DNA of 64,000 nucleotides from Nocardioides marmoribigeumensis (GTDB lineage: Bacteria; Actinomycetota; Actinomycetes; Propionibacteriales; Nocardioidaceae), in assembly GCF_031458325.1 (NCBI RefSeq), contig NZ_JAVDYG010000001.1, positions 1,736,001 to 1,800,000 on the forward strand, written 5' to 3'. Below are positions 23,524 through 33,443 of this stretch, one piece after another. The translations under genes were made by a program, and so were the position numbers. The notes under the pieces are model-generated. The model worked only from the letters and a program-made list of their open reading frames with translations. It was not told where the DNA came from and searched no databases. Within the stretch, counting starts at the first letter, position 1. Each line of letters begins with the position of its first letter.

Positions 23524-24459
23524 TCAGGCCGCCGGGTCGTTCTCGGCCGAGAGTGCCTGCCGCACGCGCGTGCCCGCCTCGCCGTGGACGATGTCCTCGA
23601 TGTCGGCCAGCGACCCGATGACGGCCTCCTTGCCCGTGCGGCGCGCGAACCCGCACGCCGCCTCGACCTTGGGCCCCATCGATCCGGCCGGGAAGGGCAG
23701 CGCCTCGAGCTCGTCGGGCGTGACCGACCCGAGCCGGCGCTGCGCGGGGGTGCCCCAGTCGACGTAGACGCCGTCGACGTCGGTGGCGATCACGAGGAGG
23801 TCGGCCTCGAGCTCCTCGGCGAGGAGTGCCGAGGCCAGGTCCTTGTCGATGACTGCCTCCACGCCGTGCAGGACGCCCTGCTCGTCGAGGACGGTCGGGA
23901 TCCCGCCGCCGCCCGCGCAGACCACGATCGCGCCCTGGTCGATCAGCCACCGGATCGGGCGGATCTCGACGATGCGCCTCGGCCTCGGGGACGGGACGAC
24001 GCGACGGAACGCGTGGCCGTCGCGCTTGACCGTCCAGCCCTGCTCGGCAGCGAGCCGGCGGGCCTCCTCCTCGAGGTAGATCGGCCCGATGAACTTCGTC
24101 GGGTCGTCGAACGCCGGGTCGGCGGGATCCACCTCGACCATGGTCAGCAGCGTCGCCAGCGCCTGCTCCTGGGGGAGCAGGTTGCCCAGCTCCTGCTCGA
24201 TCACGTAGCCGATCATCGCCTCGGTCTGCGCACCGAGGACGTCGAGCGGGTAGGGCCGCACGTCCTGGTAGGCCTGCGCCTGCAGCGCCAGCAGGCCGAC
24301 CTGCGGTCCGTTGCCGTGGGCGACGACGAGCTGGTTGCCGTCGACGACGCGGGCGATGCGCTCGGCGGCGAGCCGGACGTTGACGCGCTGGTTCTCCGCC
24401 GTCAGGGGCTCGCCGCGGCGCAGCAGGGCGTTGCCGCCGAGGGCGATCACGATCCTCAT
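23524..24459 (-). CDS. arcC: Carbamate kinase
   Basis: A 311-aa amino-acid-kinase-fold enzyme that makes ATP from carbamoyl phosphate and ADP, the energy-yielding step of arginine fermentation. Seen: N-terminal [11 protein letters not shown], the [13 protein letters not shown] substrate loop near residues 50-65, [11 protein letters not shown] near 205, [18 protein letters not shown] near 240 and the [14 protein letters not shown] tail. Length is normal. It follows arcB by 15 bp and precedes the AAR-like gene by 10 bp in one operon. Cytoplasmic dimer in characterised relatives. Confidence 0.97.
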   Translation of the reverse strand: MRIVIALGGNALLRRGEPLTAENQRVNVRLAAERIARVVDGNQLVVAHGNGPQVGLLALQAQAYQDVRPYPLDVLGAQTEAMIGYVIEQELGNLLPQEQALATLLTMVEVDPADPAFDDPTKFIGPIYLEEEARRLAAEQGWTVKRDGHAFRRVVPSPRPRRIVEIRPIRWLIDQGAIVVCAGGGGIPTVLDEQGVLHGVEAVIDKDLASALLAEELEADLLVIATDVDGVYVDWGTPAQRRLGSVTPDELEALPFPAGSMGPKVEAACGFARRTGKEAVIGSLADIEDIVHGEAGTRVRQALSAENDPAA

Positions 24460-24474
24460 CGCGTGCTCCTCCCC

Positions 24475-25479
24475 TCAGGCCAGCGACGCGACGAGCAGCG
24501 CCTTGATCGTGTGCATGCGGTTCTCGGCCTGCTCGAAGGCGAGGTTGGCGGTGGACTCGAAGACGTCCTCGGTCACCTCGATGCCGTCGACGAGCTCCGG
24601 GAAGCGCTCGGCGACCTGGGCGCCCACCGTGGTCTCGGAGTTGTGGAAGGCCGGCAGGCAGTGCAGGACCTTCACGCGCGGGTTGCCCGACGCGGCCAGC
24701 AGCCCCGCGTTGACCTGGAACGGCAGGCAGGCCGCGACCCGCTCGCCCCACGACTCGATCGGCTCGCCCATCGAGACCCAGACGTCGGTGTAGACGTAGT
24801 CGACGCCGGCGACGGCCTCCTTCGGGTCGTCGGTCACGGTGATCCTCGCTCCCGAGTCGACCGCGAACCCGCGGCACAGGTCCACGTGCTCCTGCGTCGG
24901 CCACAGCATGCGGGGTGCGCCGATCCGCACGTCCATGCCGAGCTTCGCCCCGACGAGCAGCAGCGAGTTGGCGACGTTGTTGCGCCCGTCGCCGACGAAC
25001 GCGAACGAGATCTCGTGGGGCGCCTTGTGCAGGTCCTCGGTCATGGTCAGCACGTCGGCGAGCATCTGCGTGGGGTGGAACTCGTCGGTGAGGCCGTTGA
25101 ACACCGGCACACCCGCGTGGTCGGCGAGCTCCTGGACGACGGCCTGCGACTTGCCGCGGTACTCGATCGCGTCGTACATCCGGCCGAGCACGCGGGCGGT
25201 GTCCTTCATCGACTCCTTGTGGCCGACCTGCGAGGACGACGGGTCGATGTAGGTGACATGCGCACCCTGGTCGAACGCCGCGACCTCGAAGGCGCAGCGG
25301 GTGCGGGTGGAGGTCTTCTCGAAGATCAGCGCGATGCTCTTGCCCTGCAGCTGCTGCTGCTCGGTGCCGGCGTACTTCTCGCGCTTGAGGTCGCGGGAGA
25401 GGTCGAGCAGGTAGTGGATCTCGCGGTCGGTGTGGTGCACGAGGCTGAGCAGGCTGCGTCCTCGCAGGTTGAATGCCAT
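24475..25479 (-). CDS. arcB: Ornithine carbamoyltransferase, catabolic type
   Basis: A 334-aa enzyme converting citrulline and phosphate to ornithine and carbamoyl phosphate. Motifs: [16 protein letters not shown] (carbamoyl phosphate site, about 53-68), YRGKSQ near 108, [15 protein letters not shown] near 130, DVWVSMGEP near 230 and HCLPAFH near 273. The start [13 protein letters not shown] is typical of the catabolic branch and the gene lies between arcA and arcC, so the catabolic direction is preferred over biosynthetic argF. Full length, 51 bp after arcA. Confidence 0.96.
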   Translation of the reverse strand: MAFNLRGRSLLSLVHHTDREIHYLLDLSRDLKREKYAGTEQQQLQGKSIALIFEKTSTRTRCAFEVAAFDQGAHVTYIDPSSSQVGHKESMKDTARVLGRMYDAIEYRGKSQAVVQELADHAGVPVFNGLTDEFHPTQMLADVLTMTEDLHKAPHEISFAFVGDGRNNVANSLLLVGAKLGMDVRIGAPRMLWPTQEHVDLCRGFAVDSGARITVTDDPKEAVAGVDYVYTDVWVSMGEPIESWGERVAACLPFQVNAGLLAASGNPRVKVLHCLPAFHNSETTVGAQVAERFPELVDGIEVTEDVFESTANLAFEQAENRMHTIKALLVASLA

Positions 25480-25530
25480 GTCGCTCGTCGTTCCTTCGTT
25501 CTCGTCGGTGCCGGTGGTGGTCGAGGGGCG

Positions 25531-26844
25531 TCAGTAGTCGACGGGGTCGCGCAGGATCGGGCAGGTCATGCAGCGGCCGCCGCCCCGTCCGCGCCCCAGC
25601 TCGCTGGCGTCGATCGTGATGACCTCGATCCCGGCCTTGCGGAGCATCGTGTTGGTGTGGGTGTTCCGGTCGTAGCCGACGACGACCCCGGGCTCGAGCG
25701 CGACGACGTTGTTGCCGTCGTCCCACTGCTCGCGCTGGACGCCGTAGCGGTCACCACCGGTGGGCACCGTCCGGAGCTCGACCCCGAGGGCTGCACCGAC
25801 CACGTCGAGGAACGACTTCTCCTCCTTGCGGATGGTGAGCCCGGAGGGGTGGGAGCCCTCAGGCCGCAGGGTGTAGCTGGTGATCCCGTCCACGACGGGG
25901 GCGTACGCCGTCACGACGTCGCGGTCGCAGAACGTGAAGACCGTGTCGAGGTGCATCGCCGCACGGGTCCTCGGCAGGCCGGCGACGATCACCTGCTCGG
26001 CCGCCTCGGCCTCGAACAGGGCCCTCGCGACCTGGCTGATCGCCTGCTGCGACGAGCGCTCGCCCATGCCGATGACGACCACGCCGTTGCCGACCGGCAT
26101 GACGTCGCCGCCCTCGAGGGTGGCCGCCCCCCGGTCCACCGGGGGCTGCCGCAGGTCGCCGAACCACACGGTGAACGACTCGTCGCGGAACATCGGGTGG
26201 AAGCGGTAGATCGCGGCGGTCAGCAGGGTCTCCTGGCGCCGAGCCGGCCAGTACATCGGGTTGAGCGTGACCCCCTGGAAGATCCACGACGAGTTGTCGC
26301 GGGTGAACTGCGTGTTGGGCAGGGGGTTCATCACGAAGCCCTGGGCCGGATCCTGCCCGAGCGCCCGGAGGAAGGCGCCCCCCGCCTCCGCCGGGATGTC
26401 GACGTAGGAGATGCCGCCGATGAGGTACTCCGCGAGGCGCGCGGGCGGAAGGCTCTCCAACCAGGCCCGGACGTCCGGGACCAGCCCGGGGCCGATCAGG
26501 TCGTCGGTGACCCGGCGGTCCAGCAGCCAGGTGCGGGCCGCGGGGTCGTCGACGACGTCGGTCAGCAGGTCGAGCATCTCGAGCACCTCGACCCCGCGGT
26601 CACGCATCTTGGTGGCGAAGTCGTAGTGGTCCCGCTTGGCCTGGCTGACCCAGAGCACGTCGTCGAACAGCAGCTCGTCGGCGGTCTCGGGGGTGAGCCT
26701 GAGGTGGGCGAGGCCGGGGCTGCAGACCATCACGCGCCTGAGGCGACCGGCCTCGGACCACACGCCCACGCGGGCGTGCTCCTCGAGTCCTCGGGGTGCG
26801 GCGGCCGGACGGGCGGCGGGGGCCTCTGCCTGGTAGGTGCTCAT
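25531..26844 (-). CDS. arcA: Arginine deiminase
   Basis: A 437-aa enzyme hydrolysing arginine to citrulline and ammonia, the first step of the pathway. Recognisable blocks are [20 protein letters not shown], the [13 protein letters not shown] substrate loop near 168, the [22 protein letters not shown] segment near 225, [12 protein letters not shown] near 285 and the terminal [19 protein letters not shown], whose Cys is the nucleophile. ATG 26844 overlaps the arcD stop by 4 bp, which fixes the start; the longer open frame upstream runs inside arcD. Cytoplasmic. Confidence 0.97.
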   Translation of the reverse strand: MSTYQAEAPAARPAAAPRGLEEHARVGVWSEAGRLRRVMVCSPGLAHLRLTPETADELLFDDVLWVSQAKRDHYDFATKMRDRGVEVLEMLDLLTDVVDDPAARTWLLDRRVTDDLIGPGLVPDVRAWLESLPPARLAEYLIGGISYVDIPAEAGGAFLRALGQDPAQGFVMNPLPNTQFTRDNSSWIFQGVTLNPMYWPARRQETLLTAAIYRFHPMFRDESFTVWFGDLRQPPVDRGAATLEGGDVMPVGNGVVVIGMGERSSQQAISQVARALFEAEAAEQVIVAGLPRTRAAMHLDTVFTFCDRDVVTAYAPVVDGITSYTLRPEGSHPSGLTIRKEEKSFLDVVGAALGVELRTVPTGGDRYGVQREQWDDGNNVVALEPGVVVGYDRNTHTNTMLRKAGIEVITIDASELGRGRGGGRCMTCPILRDPVDY

Positions 26845-28313
26845 ACCGTGATCCACCCCTGGGCCAGCCCGAGCACCGCCACGACCGAGGTCGCCGACAC
26901 CAGTCCGACCAGGACGCGCTCCACGCTGGTGAGCAGGGTGCGTCCGGCCTGGTGGCGAGCCCAGAGGAACAGGCCCGTGCCGGCGAGGTAGAACAGCGCC
27001 GCGACGAACAGGTAGTCGGTGCCGCCGGCGTAGACGAGCCACACCGCGTAGGCGAGCGCCACGCCGCCGATGGCGAGGTCGCGGGCACGGCCCGCGCCGC
27101 CGGCGTACGTCTCACCGGTGAGCGCGAGCTTGACCTGGTAGAGCGCCGACCAGAGGTAGGGCAGCAGGATCAGCGAGGTGGCCAGGTAGATCAGCTGGGT
27201 GTAGGTGCTCTCGTTGAACAGCGTCCACAGGAGCATGAGCTGCACGCAGCCGTTGGTCAGCCACAGCGCCACCGACGGTGCACCGTGCTCGTTCTCGGCC
27301 GCGAGCTGCCTGGGGAGCACGTTCTCCATCGCCGGCAGGCGGAGGATCTCGACGCAGAGCAGGACCCACGAGATCAGCGCACCGAGGAGCGACACCGCGA
27401 GACCGATCGAGATGAACGCCGCACCCCAGCTGCCGACCTCGTTCTTCAGCAGGGCTGCCATGGAGGGGTCGGACAGGCCTGCGACCTCCGCGCGGGCCAT
27501 GAGGCCGTAGGCCAGCAGGTTGACCGCGAGGAGCAGGGCGAGCACGCCGACGAAGCCGAGGATCGTGGCGCGTCCGACGTCGCTGCGACGTCCGGCCCGC
27601 TTGGAGTAGACCGCCGCACCCTCGATGCCGATGAACACCCAGACGGTGACCAGCATCATGTTCTTGACCTGGTCCATCGTCGAGCCGAGACCCGCGCCGT
27701 CGCCCCAGAAGTCGGCGGTGAAGAGGCCGGACTCGAAGCCGACGGCGGCGATCGCGATGAAGGTGAGGATCGGGACGACCTTGGCGACCGTCACGACGGT
27801 GTTGACGACGGCTGCGGCGTGCACGCCCCGCAGGGTCAACGCGTGCACGATCCAGAGCACCGCCGAGGCGCCGACGATGGCGACGGTGGTGTTGCCACCC
27901 TCGAACGACGGGACGAAGTAGCCGAGGGTCGCCATGAGCAGCACGAGGTAGCCGACGTTGCCGACCCAGGCGCTGATCCAGTAGCCCCAGGCCGACGTGA
28001 AACCGACGTAGTCACCGAAGCCGGCGCGGGCGTAGCCGTAGACACCGCCGTCGACGTCGGCCTTGCGGGAGGCGAGCGTCTGGAAGACGAAGGCCAGCAT
28101 CAGCATGCCGAGGCCCGTCACGGTCCAGCCGATGAGCAGCGGCCCGGGGGCCGCGCTACCGGCCATCTGCGAGGGGAGGGCGAAGATGCCGCTCCCGATC
28201 ATCGAACCGACGACCAGCGCGGTCAGCGCCGGCAGGGCCAGTCCACCCCGAGCCGCGTCGCGCCCCTCCCCCTTCGTGGGTGTCGGGACCGCTCTGGTCA
28301 GGTGCAGGGTCAT
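26841..28313 (-). CDS. arcD: Arginine/ornithine antiporter (APC superfamily)
   Basis: A 490-aa transporter of 12-13 helices that swaps external arginine for internal ornithine, feeding the pathway without energy cost. The APC signature [19 protein letters not shown] lies in helix 1 (about 33-50). [20 protein letters not shown] and the [22 protein letters not shown] segment follow. ATG 28313 is chosen because GAGGAGGAC sits just upstream; an in-frame start at 28361 lacks a site. First gene of the arc operon; a possible DosR-type site lies upstream at 28411. Confidence 0.95.
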   Translation of the reverse strand: MTLHLTRAVPTPTKGEGRDAARGGLALPALTALVVGSMIGSGIFALPSQMAGSAAPGPLLIGWTVTGLGMLMLAFVFQTLASRKADVDGGVYGYARAGFGDYVGFTSAWGYWISAWVGNVGYLVLLMATLGYFVPSFEGGNTTVAIVGASAVLWIVHALTLRGVHAAAVVNTVVTVAKVVPILTFIAIAAVGFESGLFTADFWGDGAGLGSTMDQVKNMMLVTVWVFIGIEGAAVYSKRAGRRSDVGRATILGFVGVLALLLAVNLLAYGLMARAEVAGLSDPSMAALLKNEVGSWGAAFISIGLAVSLLGALISWVLLCVEILRLPAMENVLPRQLAAENEHGAPSVALWLTNGCVQLMLLWTLFNESTYTQLIYLATSLILLPYLWSALYQVKLALTGETYAGGAGRARDLAIGGVALAYAVWLVYAGGTDYLFVAALFYLAGTGLFLWARHQAGRTLLTSVERVLVGLVSATSVVAVLGLAQGWITV

Positions 28314-28410
28314 CACGTCCTCCTCGGGTGTGCGGGAAAGGGGTCTCCTCCCACCACCCACCCTTCTGGGCGGAGGACGGTCGTGACAGGGCAGGGAGTA
28401 GTCAGCCCGA

Positions 28411-28425
28411 TGGTCTTTCGGCCCT
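28411..28425. promoter_or_regulatory. DosR/DevR-like half-palindrome upstream of arcD
   Basis: TGGTCTTTCGGCCCT resembles the core of the hypoxia-regulator DosR box (GGGACTTTNGNCCCT), differing at two clear positions. It lies about 100 bp upstream of arcD, in the region shared with the divergent DUF4242 gene. Low-oxygen induction of arginine fermentation would make biological sense, but the site is assigned only by eye. Confidence 0.35.
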
Positions 28426-28514
28426 AGGAGCGCGCTAGACCGGCTGGGCCGGCCCTGTCGCGGGCGAGCGGGGCGGTCCTACCGTCGGCGGTGTCCCGGC
28501 GGAAAGGAACTCCG

Positions 28515-28766
28515 ATGCCACTCTTCATGGACGTGCACTCGCTCGGCGACGGCGTCTCGATAGACGACGTCGCCAAGGCCCACCAGGCCGACCTCGCCAC
28601 GCAGGAGCCCCACGGGGTCAACTACCTGCGCTACTGGGTCGACGAGAGCAAGGGCCAGATCTTCTGCCTGGTCGAAGCCCCGGACGCCGAGGCCGCCAAC
28701 ACGGTGCACCGCGACGCGCACGGCCTCGTCGCCGACCAGATCTTCGAGGTCAAGGAAGGCCTCTGA
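28515..28766 (+). CDS. DUF4242 (SCO4226-type, nickel-binding) small protein
   Basis: An 83-aa ferredoxin-like-fold protein starting MPLFMDVHSLGDGVSIDDVA, with YLRYWVDESKGQIFCLVEAPDAEA and a VHRDAHGLVADQIFEV ending. This is the DUF4242 pattern. From memory, the Streptomyces member SCO4226 binds nickel as a dimer. ATG 28515 has AAAGGA upstream; an in-frame GTG at 28491 is less likely. A TACCGT box at 28480-28485 could be the promoter. It is divergent from arcD. Confidence 0.85.
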   Translation: MPLFMDVHSLGDGVSIDDVAKAHQADLATQEPHGVNYLRYWVDESKGQIFCLVEAPDAEAANTVHRDAHGLVADQIFEVKEGL

Positions 28767-28852
28767 GCCCTGGAGCGGGCTCGACGAGCGCGGCACCCGG
28801 GACCGCCCGGGTGTGACGCAGGACAACCCTGCGACCCGAATGACTGCGCTCT

Positions 28853-28874
28853 GTTCAACCTGCGTTCACCTGGC
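28853..28874 (+). promoter_or_regulatory. Pho box (PhoP direct repeats) upstream of pstS
   Basis: Two tandem 11-bp units, GTTCAACCTGC and GTTCACCTGGC, fit the actinobacterial PhoP consensus of GTTCA-type direct repeats. A TAGCGT -10-like box follows at 28902-28907, about 60 bp before the pstS ATG. Expression under phosphate starvation through PhoR-PhoP is expected. Confidence 0.8.
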
Positions 28875-28966
28875 GCGACCCCTCACGTCATCTGTGCTCC
28901 ATAGCGTCCAGGAACGACAGTCGGTCACATCGGCCGAGTGCCTTCCACAAGGAGCACGACATCCTC

Positions 28967-30067
28967 ATGCGTACTTCCCTCTCCCGCGTCGCCGTCGGGG
29001 GCGCCCTGCTGAGCCTCGGCCTGGGCCTCTCGGCCTGCGGTGCCGGCAACGAGACCGCCTCGGGCGACACCAAGTCCGACTCCACGCTCTCCGGCAACAT
29101 CAAGGGTGCCGGATCGAGCGCACAGGAGGCCGCCCAGGGCGCCTGGGCCGCCGGCTTCCAGACCGACAACCCCGACGTGACCGTCGACTACGACCCGATC
29201 GGCTCCGGCGGTGGCCGCGAGCAGTTCATCGCCGGCGGCGTGGACTTCGCGGGCTCCGACTCCTCGCTGTCCACCGACGAGGGCGAGCTCGACAAGGCCA
29301 AGGAGCGCTGCGGCGGCTCGGTCATCGAGGTCCCCGACTACGTCAGCCCCATCGCGGTCGTCTTCAACGTCGACGGCGTCGACGACCTGCAGTTGTCCGG
29401 CGAGACCGTCGCGAAGATCTTCAACGGTCAGATCACCTCGTGGGACGACCCGGCGATCAAGGCCGACAACCCCGACGCCGAGCTGCCCTCGGAGAAGATC
29501 ACCCCGGTCCACCGCGGTGACGCCTCGGGCACGACCAAGAACTTCACCGCCTACCTCCAGGCCGCGGCCCCCGACGTGTGGACCGACGAGCCCGACGACG
29601 CCTTCCCGATCAAGGGTGGCGAGGCCGCGACCGGCACCTCCGGCGTGATCCAGGCCGTCCAGGGCGGCAAGAACACGATCGGCTACGCCGACGCCAGCCA
29701 GGCCGGCGACCTCGGCACCGCCAAGATCAAGGTCGGCGACGAGTACGTCGCCCCGTCCGCCGAGGCGGCCGCCAAGATCCTCGAGATCTCCCCGCAGACC
29801 GAGGGTCGCGACGCCTCCGACCTGGTCTTCGACCTGGACCGCAAGACCGAGGAGAAGGGCGTCTACCCGGTCGTCCTCACCTCCTACCTCCTCGCCTGCC
29901 CGACGTACGACGACCAGAAGACCGCTGACCTGGTCAAGGCCTTCGTCAGCTACGTCGTGAGCAAGGACGGCCAGCAGGCCGCCGCGGACAACGCCGGCTC
30001 CGCCCCGCTGCCGTCCTCCATCGAGGCGAAGGCGCTCAAGATCGCCGAGTCCATCGGCGCCAAGTGA
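28967..30067 (+). CDS. pstS: Phosphate-binding lipoprotein of the Pst ABC transporter
   Basis: A 366-aa lipoprotein. The signal peptide ends in LSAC with lipidated Cys24. The mature protein shows the PstS fold with phosphate-binding loops GAGSSAQ near 48, GSDSSLS near 97 and the HRGDASGTTKNF loop near 184. It captures phosphate outside the membrane and hands it to PstC-PstA. First gene of pstSCAB under a Pho box. Length and layout are normal for actinobacteria. Confidence 0.97.
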   Translation: MRTSLSRVAVGGALLSLGLGLSACGAGNETASGDTKSDSTLSGNIKGAGSSAQEAAQGAWAAGFQTDNPDVTVDYDPIGSGGGREQFIAGGVDFAGSDSSLSTDEGELDKAKERCGGSVIEVPDYVSPIAVVFNVDGVDDLQLSGETVAKIFNGQITSWDDPAIKADNPDAELPSEKITPVHRGDASGTTKNFTAYLQAAAPDVWTDEPDDAFPIKGGEAATGTSGVIQAVQGGKNTIGYADASQAGDLGTAKIKVGDEYVAPSAEAAAKILEISPQTEGRDASDLVFDLDRKTEEKGVYPVVLTSYLLACPTYDDQKTADLVKAFVSYVVSKDGQQAAADNAGSAPLPSSIEAKALKIAESIGAK

Positions 30068-30113
30068 GACCCGCTTCACGACGTACGACGAGACGACAGA
30101 CGCAGAGCAACGA

Positions 30114-31055
30114 ATGACCGACACCCTCACGCCCAGCCCGGGCCTGGCGACCGGAGGCCGACGCGTCGGGGACCGGGTCTTCGCCGGCCTGGCCCGATCC
30201 GCCGGCCTGGTGATCCTCGTGGCCCTCGCCGGCGTCGCGGTGTTCCTCACGGTGCAAGGACTCCCCGCGATCGGCGCCGACCCCAGCAAGCTGCGGGGGG
30301 CCAGCAACATCGTGACCTTCGTCGGTCCGCTGCTGTTCGGCACCGTCCTGGCCGCAGCGATGGCGCTGCTGATCGCGACGCCGCTGGCGATCGGGGTCGC
30401 GCTGGTGATCTCGCACTTCGCGCCCCGCCGCCTCGCGGCCCCGCTCGGCTACGTCGTCGACCTGCTCGCCGCCATCCCCTCGGTGGTGTACGGCGCGTGG
30501 GGCTACTTCTCCTTCGGCGGCAAGATGGTGCCGGTCTACGAGTGGCTCGAGGCCCACGCCGGCTGGCTGCCGTTCTTCAAGGGCCCGGCCTCCGGCACCG
30601 GCCGCACGATCCTCACCGCCAGCATCGTGCTGGCGATCATGGTGCTGCCGATCATCACCGCGATCACGCGTGAGGTGTTCAAGCAGACCCCGCAGCTGCA
30701 CCAGGAGGCCGCCCTCGCCCTCGGCGCGACCCGCTGGGAGATGATCCGGATGACGGTGCTCCCCTACGCCCGCTCCGGCATCGCCTCCGCCACGATGCTC
30801 GGTCTCGGCCGCGCCCTGGGCGAGACCATGGCCGTCGCCATGGTCCTGTCCGCCAGCGGCGCGGTCACCTTCAACCTGATCTCCTCGGACAACCCGTCGA
30901 GCATCGCGGCCAACATCGCGCTCAACTTCCCCGAGTCCACCGGGCTCGCGGTCAACGCGCTGGTCTTCTCCGGCCTCGTGCTCTTCGTGCTGACCTTCCT
31001 CGTCAACTTCGCCGCCCGCGGCGTGGTCGCCCGGGCCGAGCGGAAGGTGAGCTGA
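30114..31055 (+). CDS. pstC: Phosphate ABC transporter permease PstC
   Basis: A 313-aa membrane subunit with about six helices. The EAA loop region reads QLHQEAALALGATRWEMIRMTVLPYARSGI (about 200-230) and engages PstB. AAIPSVVYGAWGYFSF is typical of PstC. It forms the inner-membrane channel with PstA. The gene follows pstS by 46 bp and is separated from pstA by one base. Confidence 0.96.
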   Translation: MTDTLTPSPGLATGGRRVGDRVFAGLARSAGLVILVALAGVAVFLTVQGLPAIGADPSKLRGASNIVTFVGPLLFGTVLAAAMALLIATPLAIGVALVISHFAPRRLAAPLGYVVDLLAAIPSVVYGAWGYFSFGGKMVPVYEWLEAHAGWLPFFKGPASGTGRTILTASIVLAIMVLPIITAITREVFKQTPQLHQEAALALGATRWEMIRMTVLPYARSGIASATMLGLGRALGETMAVAMVLSASGAVTFNLISSDNPSSIAANIALNFPESTGLAVNALVFSGLVLFVLTFLVNFAARGVVARAERKVS

Positions 31056-31056
31056 C

Positions 31057-32133
31057 ATGACGACCCTGACCTCCACCCCTCCCGCAGCCGAGGCGGGCCT
31101 GTCGATCCAGCAGCCCCGCCTGCCCGGATGCGCGCCGGTCGGCACGGCCGTCGCGTCCGTCCTGGCCGCCGGCCTGCTCGGCCTCGCGCTCGGCTGGGGC
31201 CTCGTGCTGGTCGCCGTCGCGGCCGCCGTGGTCAACCTCGCCGTGCTGCAGGGCTGGTCGCGCGCCGTCGAGTCGCGCCGCGTCGCCGTGGACCGGCTGG
31301 TCACGACCCTGGTCTGGTACGCCCTGCTCGTCGCCCTGGTGCCCCTCGGCTCCCTCGTGTGGACCGTGTGGGACAAGGGCCACGGCGTGATCAGCGGCCA
31401 GTTCTTCACCTACTCGATGCGCAACGTCGTGGGCGAGGGCGGCGGCATCTACCACGCGATCATGGGCACCCTGCTCATCACCGCCGCCACCGCGGTCGTC
31501 TCCATCCCGATCGGGATCCTGGCCGCGATCTACCTCGTGGAGTACGGCGGCCGCTCGCCCGTGGGCCGCACGATCACCTTCCTCGTCGACGTGATGACGG
31601 GCATCCCGTCGATCGTGGCGGGCCTGTTCGCCTACGCGCTGTTCGCGCTGATCTTCGGCCCCGGCATCCGCATGGGCTTCGGCGGCGCGATCGCCCTGTC
31701 CCTGCTGATGGTCCCGGTCGTCGTCCGCTCGACCGAGGAGATGCTCAAGCTCGTGCCGACCGAGCTGCGCGAGGCGTCGTACGCCCTGGGGGTGGCGAAG
31801 TGGCGCACGGTCGTCAGCGTCGTGCTGCCGACCGCGATGGCCGGCATCATCACCGGCGTCTTCATCGCCCTCGCCCGGGTGATCGGCGAGACCGCCCCGT
31901 TGCTGATCATCGCCGGGTCGACGGACTCGTCGAACTTCAACCTGTTCTCGGACTCGCGCATGATGACGCTGCCGGTGTTCATCTACTACAGCCTCACCCA
32001 GCCCGGTGTGCCGCCGGAGTTCGGCGTCGCCCGCGCCTGGGGTGCGGCGCTGGTGCTGATCATCATCGTGATGACCCTCAACCTCCTGGCGCGTCTCGCG
32101 GGCCGCCTCTTCGCCCCCAAGATGGGACGGTGA
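31057..32133 (+). CDS. pstA: Phosphate ABC transporter permease PstA
   Basis: A 358-aa partner permease. Its first 110 residues add two or three extra helices (VASVLAAGLLGLALGWGLVLVAVAAAVVNL), longer than the enterobacterial protein but common in actinobacteria. The transport core begins near 125; DVMTGIPSIVAGLFAYALF and the EAA loop TELREASYALGVAKWRTVVSVVLPTAMAGI (about 230-260) are clear. Translation is probably coupled to pstC (1-bp gap). Confidence 0.96.
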   Translation: MTTLTSTPPAAEAGLSIQQPRLPGCAPVGTAVASVLAAGLLGLALGWGLVLVAVAAAVVNLAVLQGWSRAVESRRVAVDRLVTTLVWYALLVALVPLGSLVWTVWDKGHGVISGQFFTYSMRNVVGEGGGIYHAIMGTLLITAATAVVSIPIGILAAIYLVEYGGRSPVGRTITFLVDVMTGIPSIVAGLFAYALFALIFGPGIRMGFGGAIALSLLMVPVVVRSTEEMLKLVPTELREASYALGVAKWRTVVSVVLPTAMAGIITGVFIALARVIGETAPLLIIAGSTDSSNFNLFSDSRMMTLPVFIYYSLTQPGVPPEFGVARAWGAALVLIIIVMTLNLLARLAGRLFAPKMGR

Positions 32134-32139
32134 CCCGCG

Positions 32140-32919
32140 ATGGCCAAGAGCATCGTGGTCGATGACCTCGACCTGTACTACAAGGACTTTCTCGCCGTCG
32201 AGGGCGTCTCGATGACCATCCCGGCCACGTCGGTGACCGCGCTGATCGGTCCGTCCGGCTGCGGCAAGTCGACGTTCCTGCGCTCGCTCAACCGGATGCA
32301 CGAGGTGACTCCCGGCGCCCGCGTCGAGGGCAAGGTGATGATCGACGGGCAGAGCCTCTACGACCCCGCCGTCGACCCCGCCGCGCTGCGCCGCCAGATC
32401 GGCATGGTCTTCCAGCGGGCCAACCCGTTCCCCAAGATGTCGATCGCGGAGAACGTCCTGGCCGGCAGCCGGCTCAACTCCAAACGGCTCGGCCGCGACG
32501 AGGCCGAGGAGATCGTCGAGCGTTCGCTGCGCGGGGCCAACCTCTGGGACGAGGTCAAGGACCGGCTCAAGAAGCCGGGCTCCAGCCTCTCCGGCGGCCA
32601 GCAGCAGCGCCTGTGCATCGCGCGCGCGATCGCCGTGCAGCCGCAGGTGCTGCTGATGGACGAGCCGTGCTCCGCGCTCGACCCGATCTCGACGGCCCGG
32701 GTCGAGGACCTGATCCACGAGCTCAAGAGCGAGTACACGATCGTCATCGTCACCCACAACATGCAGCAGGCCGCCCGGGTCAGCGACGACACCGCGTTCT
32801 TCAACCTCGCGGGCTACGGCAAGCCAGGTCGCCTGGTCGAGATGAACCCGACCTCCAAGGTCTTCTCCACCCCCGACGAGCGCGCCACCGAGGACTACAT
32901 CTCCGGTCGCTTCGGCTGA
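32140..32919 (+). CDS. pstB: Phosphate ABC transporter ATP-binding protein PstB
   Basis: A 259-aa ATPase. Walker [10 protein letters not shown] is at about 37-45, the Q-loop [15 protein letters not shown] near 90, signature LSGGQQQR at 150-157, Walker [14 protein letters not shown] near 170 and the H-loop [13 protein letters not shown] near 206. The PFPKMSI and TSKVFSTP segments are PstB hallmarks. It powers uptake through PstCA and completes the operon; no phoU follows. An inverted repeat overlaps its stop. Confidence 0.97.
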   Translation: MAKSIVVDDLDLYYKDFLAVEGVSMTIPATSVTALIGPSGCGKSTFLRSLNRMHEVTPGARVEGKVMIDGQSLYDPAVDPAALRRQIGMVFQRANPFPKMSIAENVLAGSRLNSKRLGRDEAEEIVERSLRGANLWDEVKDRLKKPGSSLSGGQQQRLCIARAIAVQPQVLLMDEPCSALDPISTARVEDLIHELKSEYTIVIVTHNMQQAARVSDDTAFFNLAGYGKPGRLVEMNPTSKVFSTPDERATEDYISGRFG

Positions 32920-32932
32920 TCGTGCGACGATC
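32918..32932 (+). other. Short palindrome overlapping the pstB stop
   Basis: GATCGT-GCG-ACGATC, perfect 6-bp arms, begins inside the pstB stop codon and ends 6 bp before the next ATG. Too short for a firm terminator; it could be an operator or a weak attenuator separating the DUF2510 gene from the Pst operon. Confidence 0.4.
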
Positions 32933-32938
32933 GGGTCC

Positions 32939-33409
32939 ATGACCGACACGCCACCTGCCGGCTGGTACGCCGACCCGGAGGACCCGTCCCAGCAGCGCTA
33001 CTGGGACGGCACCGCCTGGACCGAGCACCGCGTGCCCGCCACCCAGCACGCCCAGCCGGCCCAGCCGGCCCAGCCGGCCCAGCCGTCGTACGCCCCGACC
33101 TACGAGGCGGGCTACGCCGGGCAGCAATGGCACCAGGGCACGGAGACCTCGGGTGGTGCGATCGCCGCGCTGGTGCTGGGCATCCTCTCGATCGTGGCGT
33201 GCTTCGGACCCATCACGGGCATCCCCGCGATGATCGTCGGCCGCCGCGCGAGCCGCGACATCGAGGCCTCCGGCGGACGGCTGGAGGGCGCGGGCCTCGC
33301 GACCGGTGGCTTCGTCACCGGCCTCATCGGCACGCTGATCGGGATCCTCGTCGTCCTCGGCTTCATCGCGCTGTTCGCGTTCGCCAGGAGCACCGGCGGG
33401 ACCTACTAG
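32939..33409 (+). CDS. DUF2510/DUF4190 membrane protein
   Basis: A 156-aa protein. The N-terminal [27 protein letters not shown] is the DUF2510 motif, followed by a QPA tandem repeat ([12 protein letters not shown], about 39-50). Two membrane helices make up the DUF4190 part ([27 protein letters not shown] and [25 protein letters not shown]). Proteins of this kind sit in actinobacterial membranes with unknown role. The CCCAGCCGG DNA repeat encodes the QPA stretch and could vary in length. Confidence 0.85.
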   Translation: MTDTPPAGWYADPEDPSQQRYWDGTAWTEHRVPATQHAQPAQPAQPAQPSYAPTYEAGYAGQQWHQGTETSGGAIAALVLGILSIVACFGPITGIPAMIVGRRASRDIEASGGRLEGAGLATGGFVTGLIGTLIGILVVLGFIALFAFARSTGGTY

Positions 33410-33443
33410 CCCCGGCGTGGGTCCCCGGCCTAGCGTGCGGGGC

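Noticed and set aside
23482-26991. Open frame of 1169 codons on the plus strand
   Set aside because: Antisense to arcC, arcB and arcA, whose catalytic motifs are all intact; no domain in the plus frame.
28491-28514. GTG 28491 as start of the DUF4242 gene
   Set aside because: It would add eight residues absent from the family and is only 5 nt from the TACCGT box; ATG 28515 has AAAGGA and the conserved N-terminus.
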